Shown here piece after piece: positions 49,941 through 62,738 of a DNA stretch of 64,000 nucleotides. How positions within the stretch are numbered: position 1 is the stretch's first letter; every line of letters starts with the position of its first letter. The notes beneath the pieces are model-generated. The model was not told where the DNA came from. It was given only the letters and a program-made list of their open reading frames with translations, and did no database searches. The stretch is taken from the NCBI RefSeq assembly GCF_910592395.1, contig NC_088326.1, forward strand, positions 2,115,001 through 2,179,000, in the 5' to 3' direction. The translations under genes and the position numbers were made by a program. This DNA is from Lineus longissimus (taxonomy: Eukaryota; Nemertea; Pilidiophora; Heteronemertea; Lineidae).

Positions 49941-52355
49941 TATCTTTTCGGGATTGCCTATACAGAACTCGTCTTACAAGCGTTAAAGGCGAATTCTATG
50001 CATTGGATTGGTCGACAGTAGCTGATCCCTTGAGGTCAGGACTCGATTGGTTAAATATTGATCACAGCAAGCTATCGTTGATCGGTTATCAGTGATCATC
50101 TCAGTGCCATGACAGCGACCGAGTGGGTCACATCCCGACCATGTACTACGCATTAAGAAAAAACATGTCGTACTTTTGATTAATAATTACTCCATTGTAT
50201 ATGTAGCGGTGAGAATTCACCATTTTTTAAAGGAATATAAACGAGGATGATCCGATAAGAACGAGGTCTATGACTAAGAATCGTACAAGAATCTTGTGGA
50301 CAATGTACACGTACATGCATATAAACTGAATAAGTTCGAATCTTATCTGGAGTTTCGACTTGGGATTGCATGACGTCACCTCTATCAATCTTACTCATCA
50401 CCAGTTAATAACATTGTCAATATTAAAAATAAATGTACGACATGTTTTATCTGACACGTAGTATAATCGCGATTGATCGTGACGTGAGCCAGATTGAAGC
50501 TATTGCCGCGCTGTCTATCAATATTGCTGTCTATCTGATGTCGGCGATCGAAAATGGAAGATGTCAGATAAGGATAGGACAGGATTAACGTCAAGGCTGT
50601 TGGTACTGGATGACCAGTAAGTTTGTGGCTTCCTCAGATTCAGGATTTTTTTCGCACTTCTTCCTCATTTACAAATCACTGACTAGAATCGGAAAAATCC
50701 AAACTATGTTTTTTGTCATTTTGTCCGTCGCGTAGCTCACCTTCGCCGCTGACGTCAGATACAAGACAAGACCAGGCATATCGAGTTTTTAACGTACATG
50801 TACAAACATGCATATTCAAGCCAACGTTACCTAGGTTACCAAAATAGGGGAACATTCTTCAGCAAGGGGCCAATCGCGTAGGTACTGCTTGGGAGAAATC
50901 CCCATTGGTTTTCCAGTTGTCGCTAAAAGAAGCAACTGAACAGGCTTGCTTCGCGGTGGGAATGCTGATGAGTAAATCTAAATCTTTTGCGCATGTTTTC
51001 GTGGTATCAACACAGTGTTTTGCAAACCGACTCAGCACGGGGTGATTATGAGTGTAATGCGGTAATTGGTCTGTGTCTAGTGATGTTAACGCGGACAGGA
51101 ACAGAAGATGAAGAGGCAAATGAACCATGCTTCGACTAGGTCCACCTTGGCGGAAGAATGAGTGGTATTTACTAGAAGGAACTGCAAAATGTAGCCCTAC
51201 ATTACCATTTTCCGTTAGCCATGTTAGCACTCGGCAGCAATTTAATTACAACTCATGTCACAGTCGATTTGGCGAACCTTCTTCTGAAGATCTTCTTCCC
51301 CTCTTTTGTATTCAACGACAGTATCAAATTCTTAGGTCGGTGGATGTCAGGAAGCGGGCTGTGGTATTGAGGCCTTCCTCCCGTTCCCCACAATGTTTGC
51401 ACACGCGAATCAGAATCGCTAAGTCGTCAGAATTCATCTATATGATGTTCATAGACACCCGGTGACAGTAGGCCTACACATGGTACAGTTGCTTGTTGAA
51501 AGCCGTAACACGGCGCTGGCTGTACTGGTTTATACGTGACTGTTACCCTATCGTACTCTAGTCCCCCCCCCCACACACACACAAGTCGTGTTTTTTTCAA
51601 TTTTAGCTCTGACAAGATATTTTCTTTTATTTCATCGATTCCTGGACTGTTATAGAAACGATAAATACAATGACGAGTTGTAGTCTTGAGGTATATACTG
51701 ATATAAACATATGGAAAGGTGAAATAGCTAGGGTCTCAGGCGCATAAAGCTTTGATTAAAGGCTTGTCTGGTACTACCCTGCACAGTCTTAACTGGAGCA
51801 ATAAGCAATAGCGATCAAAACCGCTGTCTGATCTTGTTTCGTTTAATGAAATGTTTGCTACCTATCATTACCTTGATGTTATTTTGGATGTTAGTTTGAA
51901 GCATACAACTTAAGTAGTGATTAAAGCCGGTTATCGTTTTGACCGGAGAAATATTTCAGCTCGCAAAGTTAGATAATCACACTCGCTACAAAGCACATGG
52001 AATTTCTGAAGGTTAGTGAGCGGTAACTGAATGCGAAAGTACAACCCCGGGGGGCTACTGGCGTATTCGCCCTCAACGATATAGTAGGATGCTCTTCCCC
52101 AACGTTATTTTCATATATTACTATCCTCCAATAACCGCTTGCAATGTCGGCATCAATTTGAAAAATAATCGTCAAAAGACGGCAATAACAGTCGCTCGCT
52201 AACCATTGACCAATCAAAGTCCTTATCAGCGAAGAACTGAGCCATCGCCGCCGTAAGACATCTTTTGATTGGCTATGACAAGTAGAGAAAATGCACAGTG
52301 TAGGTCCAATAAGTAAAGAATCGGCGGCGAAGAATTTTCCAGTAGCTGCGCATGC

Positions 52356-52547
52356 ATCTGGCGCCACCTAGCACCTTAATTTAAAAACAGATTTTCGATG
52401 AGAATAACCAACAGAGGCGGTTCTCCCTCCCCAAACCCCACACCTTCTGAGATCTGGCGCCACCTAGCACCTTAATTTAAAAACAGATTTTCGATGAGAA
52501 TAACCAACAGAGGCGGTTCTCCCTCCCCAAACCCCACACCTTCTGAG
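52356..52547 (+). repeat. Perfect tandem duplication, 2 x 96 bp
   Basis: Both units (52356-52451 and 52452-52547) start ATCTGGCGCCACCTAGCACC and end CACACCTTCTGAG with no difference I can find. It is either a very recent duplication or an assembly artefact. Confidence 0.95.
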
Positions 52548-55500
52548 TGGTGCATCGTCTTAGTGTTCAGCAAGCCCGATCCCACCAGCAGCAGACGTCT
52601 TTATTAATCTATTATCCACCGCCATAAGTAGTTGCACTATTTGTCTTTATCTTGGCTCTATCACCATTGTGAAGAACATTGACTGTCCTGAAAGACTGCT
52701 TGTTTACATAATACTGCGGCTCCAGAGTGTTCGATCTCATCGCGTTATTTATGCAGTCGACTCTGTTCAGATCAAAAGAATCGTAGCGGCCATTTTGAAA
52801 TTCGTAAAATAATTGAAATCTTCGTCGAAATATAGAAATAATTGCAGGTTTCGCGACCTTTACGAGCTACAAACGCCGAGGGGACCAGTTGAGGTGGAGG
52901 GGGTTTGAAGGAGATGAAATGAATTAAGCTGTTGTGGCTTCAAGCCATTTGAGATGGTCCCTGATACTAGAGTGTACCCCGTCCTCGCACTACCGTACAA
53001 TTTCCCGAGATGTATTGAGCGTGATACATCATAGTTAACGACGCGATCATTGCCAACCATTATCATCTCAGCCCGGTTGCTTTTTTTGCGACCTGACAAG
53101 AAAACATGAGGTCATGGCCATTGGATCCCCTCGCCTTGTACGGCGAGCCATGGCCAACAGTGGCCGGACTGTGATTTACATGCAGTGTGTGGCCATTTTG
53201 AGCATGATATTTCTGTGTTGAAAGAATAAGTTAATCCTTTCCCGCTAGGGCAGTACCTCGAGGCCAATGACTTGGCATTCGTCGCTCAAAATAGCAACAA
53301 GACTGGCTTCCTCGCGGTTGGAATTCTGGGCCGCAATTTCACAAGTCCCACCAATGCAAAGAGAGATTGTGGCATTGTGTAATGGAGGTTTGCGACTTAG
53401 AGATTGCAAGCAAGGGCACAACTGCACACCCTAACCCTGACAAAGGATTTGTCTCCGACTTGAATATAACCTGGATCGCAGACTGCGCATTGCAATGCGT
53501 CGATGTTGTTTTAATGGGGCATTTTGCGACACGGCTGCAAACATTAGGCTCGGCACGACACATTACTGAACATACACAATTTCTCATTTGCCGCCGATGG
53601 TGACCATAAAACTCCAATTTGCGCAATAAAACGCAATGGGGTACTTTAAAGGCATTTTCGTACGTCGTTATGAAGACATATTGATGCGGGTTTGTCAGTT
53701 TTTACAACGCATCTCTGTTTGAATTTTCAACTAGCAAATGGCAAAGGTTGTGGGGTGTGTGTTGCGTGATTTGATTACTGTACATTTATGACATGCGGTG
53801 TGTTGGGAGGCACTGTGCACGTTCGAGGTGGCGCCACCATCCTATACTGAAACACCTCTGTCGGCAAAATACGGTCGGCAATGTACTTTATACACCTAAG
53901 TAGACGTCCGTGAGCGAAGTTAGAACTATTTTACGACCTTGGGGAGCGCTGAAGGTAATTTGAGTGAGACTGTCTCCGCCCGTTGTCTGATTTTGCTTGC
54001 CTATCATTGACCAACAAAAAATCGACAGCACTTGGCCACGCCACCAACGTCTTCATAGCTTGGCTGGACCTTCGGCGGTGCAAGCGGTGCAAGGAAATGT
54101 TCGATATGACCTACTCGAAACGGATACCGTTCTTGCTGAAGGCATCAACTAATACTATCGTAGCAAGTGCAGGCCGGCCTACCTTAATTGCTTTGGGGAT
54201 GCGGCAACTTCATGCATTTAGTAACAATTAATGAATAGCTTTGCAAAGCATCCCCAAGATGATACTGCCCACCATTATCTCATTATTTTGCAATAAGTTT
54301 TGGCATGCGGCAGATAAAAAACGTCGTATTTTTGGTTAGTGATATGTGGTTGAGTGGTCCGTAGGCAATAACAAATTAAACAGCGCAATTTGTGGCTGGT
54401 AGTGTGTTTTATACCAAAATATTGATTCCATTCATTTGTCTGGTCTATACTTCGCTTGCTCGAAATTGCTGCCGTGAAAGTATACAATTTTAAAAAGATT
54501 TAGGGCAAAATCATGGTATAAAACATTTTAAGGTGATTTCTGAGGGAAGGAGGCTCCCGCTAGCTACGCTGAAGCCGCGATGAGACGTCACTATACCTAC
54601 TCAGCAAGGCGTACAAGAAAGGCAAACAATTTGCGATTTGTCTGCGCTGATTTGAGATGCGAACAACCTTAGAATACCCTCTCTTCCAAACCATACACGA
54701 TGCAGATATTGCTGCTGTTGTTCAAAACCGAGAAAACCCTGATTGCGCCGATCGGCGCCCGCGCTCACGTGACCAGGGTCGAGATAATCCTTGGTGAAAA
54801 TACCCCAATTAGCTCGGGATGAAACGTGTAATTGATTGAGCAGTCAGCTTTGGCCAAAGGAGACTTAGTATGGCACTGTCAGGGTGGAAATGGAGGCAAC
54901 TGTTTGAGACAAGTGGTCAGATTAGATCGGATGATTCGCGCCAAGGGGGCTTAGCTCGCGAGATGACGCAGAGGAACGGCGCATGCGTAATGGCATGGTT
55001 CAATCTCCGGACAGAGCCTTCGATTACACCATTCTCGTACAGGAATCGGTGGCTAAGACTGTCACGAGATCACACCGATTCGTTGATTGGGCATGCTCAC
55101 GCGGACGATCGTTAGGTTAAGCGGGCCTTGGCGTTAAGTCTAATAGACTCAACTGAAGAACGTAACGTGAGCGTTGGTGACACAATCTGTTTGTACAACC
55201 AGCTAGGCCCTGATGCTGCAAAAAGCCACATATGACATCACTGGTCACCAGAACGCAGAAGGAGAAGATATCACACACGTGGCTCTTACGTTGTGGCACC
55301 TCAGCATCATCTACCAATATCTACCTCAGATCTACCGGTGTGCAAGGGATAGTAGTCCTAGGGCTGATAGTCCGTGTAACAATAGCCCGCATTGCTAAAT
55401 GTTTTGGTTAGGGTTAGCGGTACAATAGATCATGCTGCTTAATTGGTCAAATACAATGCTACCGGACTATGACTCCAGGGGGACTATATCCGCTGTCACA

Positions 55501-57324
55501 CCGGGTATGAATTCCTAATGTTTTGAAAGTTTTTTAAACAGCCTATAATTCAACCAATTCCTTCGCTTCCTAATTTAACCCGCAGGATAACAAGACAAAT
55601 CACAAGCTTTAACTTAATCCTGATCGACTAGAGGACGATCCGCTAAAATCCCCGTCCAGTGTCATCAGATATCCTAGCAACACGCCATCAAATACGGTAA
55701 CCATGACAACTGCACAAACACTCGGTTCAAAATAGTCGTGGAATGGGAATTGATTTAATGTTCGAAGTCTTGGAAATGATCGCGGCTGTCTTTTTGTAGT
55801 AGGTTCGCTAATTAGAGGGAACTCAAATGCTACTTGGGACTGTTTTAGTCACAGAGACAGAGAGCTACTTATCAGTGAGTTAGTCGCCATTCACCTCGCA
55901 TGACGGACTGGCTCTTGTGCTGAAGAGGAGGTCATGGCAAAACTCGAGCTATTTTGCGATGATCAAAGAAAATGCATGATTTCGCCAGAAATGATAATGA
56001 ACATTAAAATTGAATGTTAGCATCAGAAAGTGCTTAGGGAGAGCTTTACACTGAATGGTTATGTGAATAGGCTGCGACAAATTATTTACATTACGTTATT
56101 CAGCCCCTTACCTCGTAGATAAAAGAATTCAGGCCGAGCTCAATACACGGTCTATTGTCTTCAAACAAATCGCTCGCATTTAGGCCTAAATTTCCTTTGT
56201 TCTGCTGTCTTATCAAATGGTTATAATGACTAATCTTGATAACATCGGCCCCCACGAAAACTGCTTCCATGGTGTCGATATGTATAAACCGGCTAGGGCA
56301 TATCAACGTATTGTAGATTTTTTTACTTGTTATGTCGATCAAATGAAAGGGAAAATCAACTTAATAAACTTAACATAAACAACCCACTCAAAAACCTACG
56401 TCGTGAGTATTTCAGGAACCAACTTGATGCAAACAAGTTGAGTATTTCGGAAACCAACTTTATGACAACAAGTACCGTTTTTAACACATCAATAATTCTA
56501 CTGTTTGAAACAATGATGTATTTTTGGGATTATATTACGCGTGGTATTGACATTACACACCATACCCAGGCTATGGCAACTGTGGTTATTTTGAGACAGA
56601 ATTCAATAACGCGTATCAAATGCAGCGCAGATCCAAGCGCATTAAGAGTTGTTGTCAGTGATGCAAGTTAGTGTCATTTATGGTTTTGAGGAGACAAATA
56701 ACAAGGTAGTTTATACATAACGCCCGAAAAGTTTCGATTTCAGAGCGTATGGTTACGGACTAATACATTTGTATTTAAAAAAAAAGATATTTAGACCCTA
56801 TTTGAGTCAGGATAATTCACAAAGAACTGCATTGACCTTACTTTAAACGCAAAAGGGCAATCGCCATATGTGTATCAGTCAGCGCATAACGCCCTATTGG
56901 CCTTTATTTCATGCAACATTGGCCACAAATGATAGATATATGCTATATACGTCACTTGAAACGTATGCAAAGATAGGCCTGAAAGCTTGCAAACCTAACG
57001 CAGTTTGAGCGCTGCTGTGAATAGGACGCGTAGTCTTAAACGTAAACGGGAAGCTGCGAAACATCTCTCGTAATGCTGCTTGCAATGTATGCTAACGATA
57101 ACTGCTTTCAATGACATTACAAGCATTGGCAAGGTAACAAATTTTCTCTAGCCATGCCAGCCACAGTATTAGGCTGACTGAGGTGCTTTCGGCAGTTGTT
57201 AATCGGAATTTATCGGTGCAAAATGTGTTGGACAAATGCGGCGCTTTTAGCCATAAACCCGGCGCCGCATTTGTAGGGCGCCCGAATTCCAAACCACTGA
57301 AAAAACAAGCCTCCAAGCCTAATC

Positions 57325-57495
57325 AGGCTACCTGATTTGCATGCCGGCTCTACAGGCCTAATTTGCATGCTGACCACACGTACAAGCCTAATTTGCATGC
57401 TGACCACACATGCCGAATTTGTATGCATGACCACCACACACGGTCAAATCCGTATGATCTGTGCACAGCTTATTTGCATGCTGACTTCCAATCAT
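57325..57495 (+). repeat. Octamer-bearing minisatellite (about 30 bp units)
   Basis: Diverged repeats of GCCTAATTTGCATGCTGACC. The octamer ATTTGCAT is exact at 57334, 57361, 57391 and 57472, with a variant ATTTGTAT at 57418. The octamer is the classical POU-domain (Oct) binding site. Whether it acts here is unknown. Confidence 0.7.
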
Positions 57496-58099
57496 GCCTA
57501 CCATAGATAAGCTTAGCAGTCAGCATGCATATTAATATTACAGCTGTTGTACTAGTGGACCATTATAGACATTCTTTCACTTCATGTCTTCACCTGCGAA
57601 ATAAATAGCTTCATCGCAATATGCGGAACATATGTATAGCATTCTTCAGTGGGTCATGATGTAGCCGGCTAGACAGTTAGCACAGACAGTTTAATTGAAT
57701 ATTTGGGTTGAAAGTCGAATTGCATGGTTTCTACTGTTGAACGTCAGTCATGGCTCTTTTACCACATGGAAAAGTTACTTGTATGGGAGAGTGTATCACC
57801 ATCTCACCATCTTTGATTACATCAAAGATGAGAGGAAATACGTCATCAATATAGAATTTAGTGTGTCTGGATATCACATGTTTTCAGGTGAGTTTTAAAC
57901 GTAAGCAAGGATGATTCTTGATTCATCTTGCTAGTTCCCTGAGCTCCAATGTTTAAAGGGAGTCTATGGACAGGAGCACATATTCAACAACGGCCAGCTT
58001 ATCGGCACTGTTACTATATACCAAAAAGTTGTGCTAAAGGAGAAGTCGCAACTGAAACCAAAGAGATGTTGCAAATATTTCGGTCACCCAACGATACGC

Positions 58100-58306
58100 T
58101 ATCGCCACTGTACATCCTTCGTGTATAGGGGTTTGTGGATTTCTGAATCCGTATCTATTTTGCACTACTACTAGCACTAGTACTGCATGCACGGCAAGTA
58201 ATGTTGCGAAGAATATCGCTACTCAAAGAAACCATATTGCTAAGAACTAATCTCATAACTTATGACCAAGGTATATTATATCGCCACTGTACATCCTACG
58301 TGCAAG
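58100..58306 (+). repeat. Direct repeat of TATCGCCACTGTACATCC
   Basis: The 18-mer occurs at about 58107 and 58278, each followed by a CGTG. About 150 bp further on, a pair of similar ACGAAAA(C/T)CATGGGAA segments occurs near 58484 and 58679. The area seems to be built from old local duplications. Confidence 0.5.
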
Positions 58307-59746
58307 AGTTTACACTGTTCCAACACCTGCATGCCGCGGTATCACCGGACCTAACCGCGTGAAGAGGATCACTCTGGGCAAGAGAACAAGCCAAAGGTAA
58401 CAGAGATAACAAAGAAAACAAGATTGAGGTGGAGAAAATGTAGTTCAACATCAGTCCGACATCGGTTTGATAGGAAATCCATACGAAAACCATGGGAATA
58501 CTTTAATAGAAAAAGCGGAGAATATGTATGCTGTGTGTCAGAGCTTTTATTCTCGTTCACGATATAATTAGACATGCTGCCTTTTGAATCATTCAAAGCT
58601 GTATGTTCACTGGTGACGTTCTTTGACCCCTTGTGTTTGGCCGGTATGTTCGTAAAAGAACATCGAAATACATACACGTACGAAAATCATGGGAAGACAT
58701 CATAGAAAAGGCAGCGAGAATGTTACAGTTCGAGTTTGCCTTGCAATAAACATGATTGGACTTTAAGCTCCCAGTTGAACATTTGTTCAATTTCATGAAA
58801 TCCTACTCCCGATTCTGTTTGGGAAAAAAATGAGTGGGAGCGGTACCAGATTAGCCTACTGGCTACAGATCGAGTCATCCAGTCTTTGTGTTGTCACCTT
58901 CGGTATTTTGCGATATCGGCGCATACGCTAGTTTGTCAGAGAGATAGAATCCGCTCCAAGCAATCCATGTTTTGTGTGGCTAAGGTATTTTATCTTCAAG
59001 TGTACTAACATGCTAACGGTGGTTGCGTTACCGTTGAAGTGCTTCCATGTGGCATAAAAAGCGATGACAGCGCACTACACTGCTAACGACGCTGACATCA
59101 TCCTGCACTGGCGGAGTTGATTTGCGGGCTCGGCATCGCAATTTAGAAGGTCCATTTGTATCCATTGGATCATTGTATGAGACCCATAATTCACGCTCTC
59201 TCAGTTGTCGAAGCCAGTAGGAAATGGCTTCCTCTGGTTAACATTTGCTGGAATATCATCCATTCATCACTATGCAAAGAAATACGCAATATAGGCATTG
59301 CTTTGATTCGGCCAAATGCACATTCTTTGATGTGAGGCATATACAGCATATGATAAACAAACAAAAGATTAGAAACCAGTGAAAGATACGACCCGATACC
59401 CGCAGGAGAGAAGGAAGCTGACGGAAAGTAAATATTTTATGACCATGTTTCTGTACCCCTGAAATGAGAGGAATCCAAGAAAGCAGGATCTTCGTCCGAG
59501 ATGACTCGCAAAGAAATGTTTACCTTTTGGTGTTATTAGGTGCTGTGTAGTCATGATTTCCAGTTATCTGCCTGTTAGAGCTTTCCCACATGGTTCAGCG
59601 TCTGCTATCATAGGTCTAGGAGAAGTTTAAAGATCACAGCGAGTAATATAGCTGTTGCAGGGTGTTCGATTCGTCATAATGCCACTTTGCTGCTGAATCA
59701 TGCTTTTCAGTGTTGGCTTCGGGGCTCGATGGAATAACTGCCTGAG

Positions 59747-59893
59747 TCAAGCTTGGGACTTAGGCAGGCAGATTTACCTCATACCAAAATCCAACAAATG
59801 TGACTTAGGCAGTTTTACAGTCAAGTTTGGGACTAAGACAGATTTATATGCCTAAATCAAACAAATTTGACTTCGGCAGTTTTATATCAAGCA
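59747..59893 (+). repeat. Two diverged 74 bp tandem units
   Basis: Units starting at 59747 and 59821 share TCAAG(C/T)TTGGGACT, AGGCAG/AGACAGATTTA, CAAACAAAT-like and TGACTT(A/C)GGCAGTTTTA in the same order. Confidence 0.75.
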
Positions 59894-60279
59894 ACATGGC
59901 CGCCAGGAGCGGCACACTCAGGAAAAATGGTCGAATATACCCACTGATAGTTCAATATACCCATGGTAGGCCAATAAAGCCCATAATGTTGGTCCACACC
60001 CGATCGAACCCTTGAAATAATGTCTTTTTGTCATGTTTATATTTGGTTATTTGCGGTTGCTCTCCTTTTCCACACGGTACTAGTGCAGTATACTTTATTA
60101 ACCGGGAAATGTCCCTAGAGCAAAACATTCGCAATGTTGTTTACTGAATGTTTATAGTGAGAGTTTTCGCATATTTCACCAGTCATCGTAAATACCACAT
60201 ACTAGATTTATAGTAAGAACCAAGTATGAAAGGAAAGAAGTTTGATCATAGCAGGTTGATTCAGCCCCATGTCTCGTTC

Positions 60280-60606
60280 TTAAGAGGGTGGATTGTCGTT
60301 TCGGGAAGCCGGAATTGCCCCAAAATGACTATCGCGACTCGTGATTGGGAGAGGAAAATTTGATGCATCACTGATGTCCCCTTTCACCTTTTCTTCTACG
60401 TGATCGAGCGGCCTAAACGACAACTTAAGTCCTGAAGCGGCTTGTCGTTTCGAGGTCATCTGTACTTCCCACAGTTTTCCTTCGACATTGTGTCTGCGGG
60501 CCAGAATATCTGTGGCAGGATCTCCTTTCACAAACGAGGTGATAACCTGCCCGTTTTTCTTGTACGTAGTTTTATCACTTTGAACTAATACAAAGGTACG
60601 AGTCAT
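60280..60606 (-). CDS. Hypothetical 108-residue open frame, possible gene or first coding exon
   Basis: I do not recognise this protein. It begins MTRTFVLVQSDKTTYKKNGQ, with A at -3 of the ATG, and its composition is more protein-like than the surrounding open frames: many Lys, Asp, Thr and Val, little Cys, and a clear excess of codons starting with G. It is hydrophilic, with no membrane segment or signal peptide visible. A possible splice donor, GAAAAG|GTGAAA, occurs after residue 73 (HVEEK), so it could be a first coding exon instead of a complete 108-residue protein. It lies about 14.9 kb upstream of the Shaw T1 exon on the same strand. It could be part of a neighbouring gene, or a chance open frame. 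The evidence is codon pattern only. Confidence 0.3.
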   Translation of the reverse strand: MTRTFVLVQSDKTTYKKNGQVITSFVKGDPATDILARRHNVEGKLWEVQMTSKRQAASGLKLSFRPLDHVEEKVKGDISDASNFPLPITSRDSHFGAIPASRNDNPPS

Positions 60607-61881
60607 CTTGATGAACCAAAATGAATAAAAAAGACAAATTCGAACTCAGACAAGCCAGACGTGTAATGACTGTCCCTTTCCTGTTTTTGTAGAGATATAA
60701 ACACGACAAAACATCTTCACAAGCTCGTCGCTGCCCCGCCTCCGCATTTTCTGATAAAATCGATGGGTGTAATTTTGCTCCTACAAGTAGATCCGTGATT
60801 CACTGCCTACAAAACGACAGTGGGCTTGTTCATTCAAGTTGGATATTTTCCCGTACCCATGTCATTATCCTCCTGGCCCTTGACAAAAAAACTCTTCTGC
60901 AAACTGCGATATTGAAGAAATTGCAAAGGGATCCTCTAATGATATTCAGATTACAGAAGGAGCTATAAACACCACTTTAATATTAGCACTTTAAAGTCAG
61001 CCCGCAATTATTTTCCTCCGATGTCAATGTTTTGACAAACAATATGTTATATTTAGGGTGTGAGGTAGAGTTGTGGTTAACGCCAGGTGCGAGGGAGTTT
61101 GTTAGGAGTAGGGTTGACGGCACCGGGGCAAGAACGGGCATTCCTCCTCTCTTAGAGAAATTGCCATTCGGTTAAAGCGGGCATGTAGCAGGAAAGAAGT
61201 CGCAACCGCCCCCATGACGTCCGTTTTAAGCGCCGACAGGTTACAAACTGCGCGGAGATTAACCATGAATCAGGGAGATGAGTTATAAAACGTATCGATC
61301 CGACACAACGTATGGGGGCGACACAGCGATTACAAGAACGGGACTATCAGCTTCACAGGCGCAAATATCGGAAAATATTTCTCTCCGCGTTTCATGCCCG
61401 CCTTCCTGTTATCATGATCATAATAGTGGGTAAGCGTTCTTTAATTGGGAATTAGTCTATTGATGATTAACCCTTTGAAATTTAATGCAGTGTAGGTTGT
61501 ACGAAAGGTGTTGACTGATGGTAAGAAGATTGCTTTTTTGTGTGCGTAGGCCGGGCTTCGACATTATGCGCAAGGTTGGTATGTGGGACTTCGAAAGTCG
61601 AAGAGGGTGCACTTCAAGATGAACCCTCTGCTACACTGATATACTATTCCAGATTTTTCGGAAATGTATCTCTGTCTAAGTATACGTCTCCATACTGCAA
61701 ATCAATGACGCGGCGGTCTACACATTGACACCGCCGAGAGCACACGGAAGAGATTAACCCAAATATGACAACAGGTGAAAACACTGTTCCGAGTATGCCC
61801 GAGACTTGTCCTGTAGGTCAGAATGTAAGCCCAATATGACAAAATTTGGTTCACTTATAGTCACACTATTTCCGCATCAAT
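60607..61881. other. Unassigned stretch 5' of the hypothetical frame
   Basis: No gene, RNA or repeat is recognisable. If the 60280-60606 frame is real, its promoter should be here, but no core element stands out. Confidence 0.4.
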
Positions 61882-62064
61882 CTATACACCTTTCCAGAAA
61901 TGGGGCGCTGAGTGTCCGAAATAGTGATGTCATAAGGGGAAACTAGGCCTTATGGTGGAGGGACAAAGGAGATAGTCATGGTTGACCAACACACTTGAAT
62001 GCCTTTAATGACGGACAAGGGGGAAAAAGTTAGTTCCAATGCAAGCCACCAATTTCGGGAAGCA
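61882..62064 (-). repeat. Dispersed repeat R300, 3' part, copy C (inverted)
   Basis: The reverse complement aligns to 38932-39112 from TGCTTCCCGAAATTGGTGGC through CTGGAAAGGTGTATA. Confidence 0.85.
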
Positions 62065-62700
62065 TGTATATGGTGGTCAGTAGAATAAGACAAAGCGAAA
62101 ACTGCTTAATTTATGTAGAGTCTTAAATGCTGCTGTATAGATTACCGAATTTTGTAGGGTCTTTTTTCGGTGTTCCGCTTTTTCTGCATACGCGGGTGCC
62201 AAAGGAGAAAAACACGAACTACTCAAAGCGACCTCACGTGGACCAGAGACCATTATCTCCGGCATTACAGACCCCTTACGAGGTATAAAGTCACAACAAA
62301 ACGTGGGTGGTCTAAGAAGAGGTAAAAGGATGGTAGTTTCCGGCAGGAGCAGTCTGCATGGCATGCTTGGCTTCTGACATACATGTCGTTGATTATTGCT
62401 AGAGAAGCACCTAAGGTTTTACGACGTGTCAGTCCCATCAGCTGGCCATAAACTGATTTCATGGCTTCTTGTCAGATCCGCAACGCGAACTTATGCATCC
62501 AACGCAAGACTTGAGCAAGGAAACATAATGCCTCTTCTATACAAAATGACTAAGTCAACATAATAACGCCCGTTACATTGAAAGCAGTACCGATCATAAT
62601 GTCAAAGAGTTCGTTTGCGCTTAAAAAAGAACACGTAGAACCAATTTCCACCAGTTGTTGTTGTGTTGAACCGATTTCATCTTTTCAAAGGGCAGCCACC

Positions 62701-62701
62701 T

Positions 62702-62738
<37 letters not shown>
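62701..62738 (+). repeat. (TTG)n microsatellite
   Basis: About twelve TTG units. Translated, they give a poly-valine run in one frame, which is not evidence for a gene. Confidence 0.95.

Larger units (their letters stand above)
45781..60279. other. Region upstream of the Shaw T1 exon, no recognised gene
   Basis: The Shaw promoter and any 5' non-coding exons should lie here or further right, but I cannot place them. Content that can be supported: GATT and AAT microsatellites, a 96 bp tandem duplication, an octamer minisatellite, 74 bp tandem units and a diverged direct duplication at about 58440-58740. No open frame shows a known domain. Confidence 0.55.

Noticed and set aside
55410-55425. 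Telomere-like TTAGGGTTAG
   Set aside because: Fewer than two units, which is within chance.
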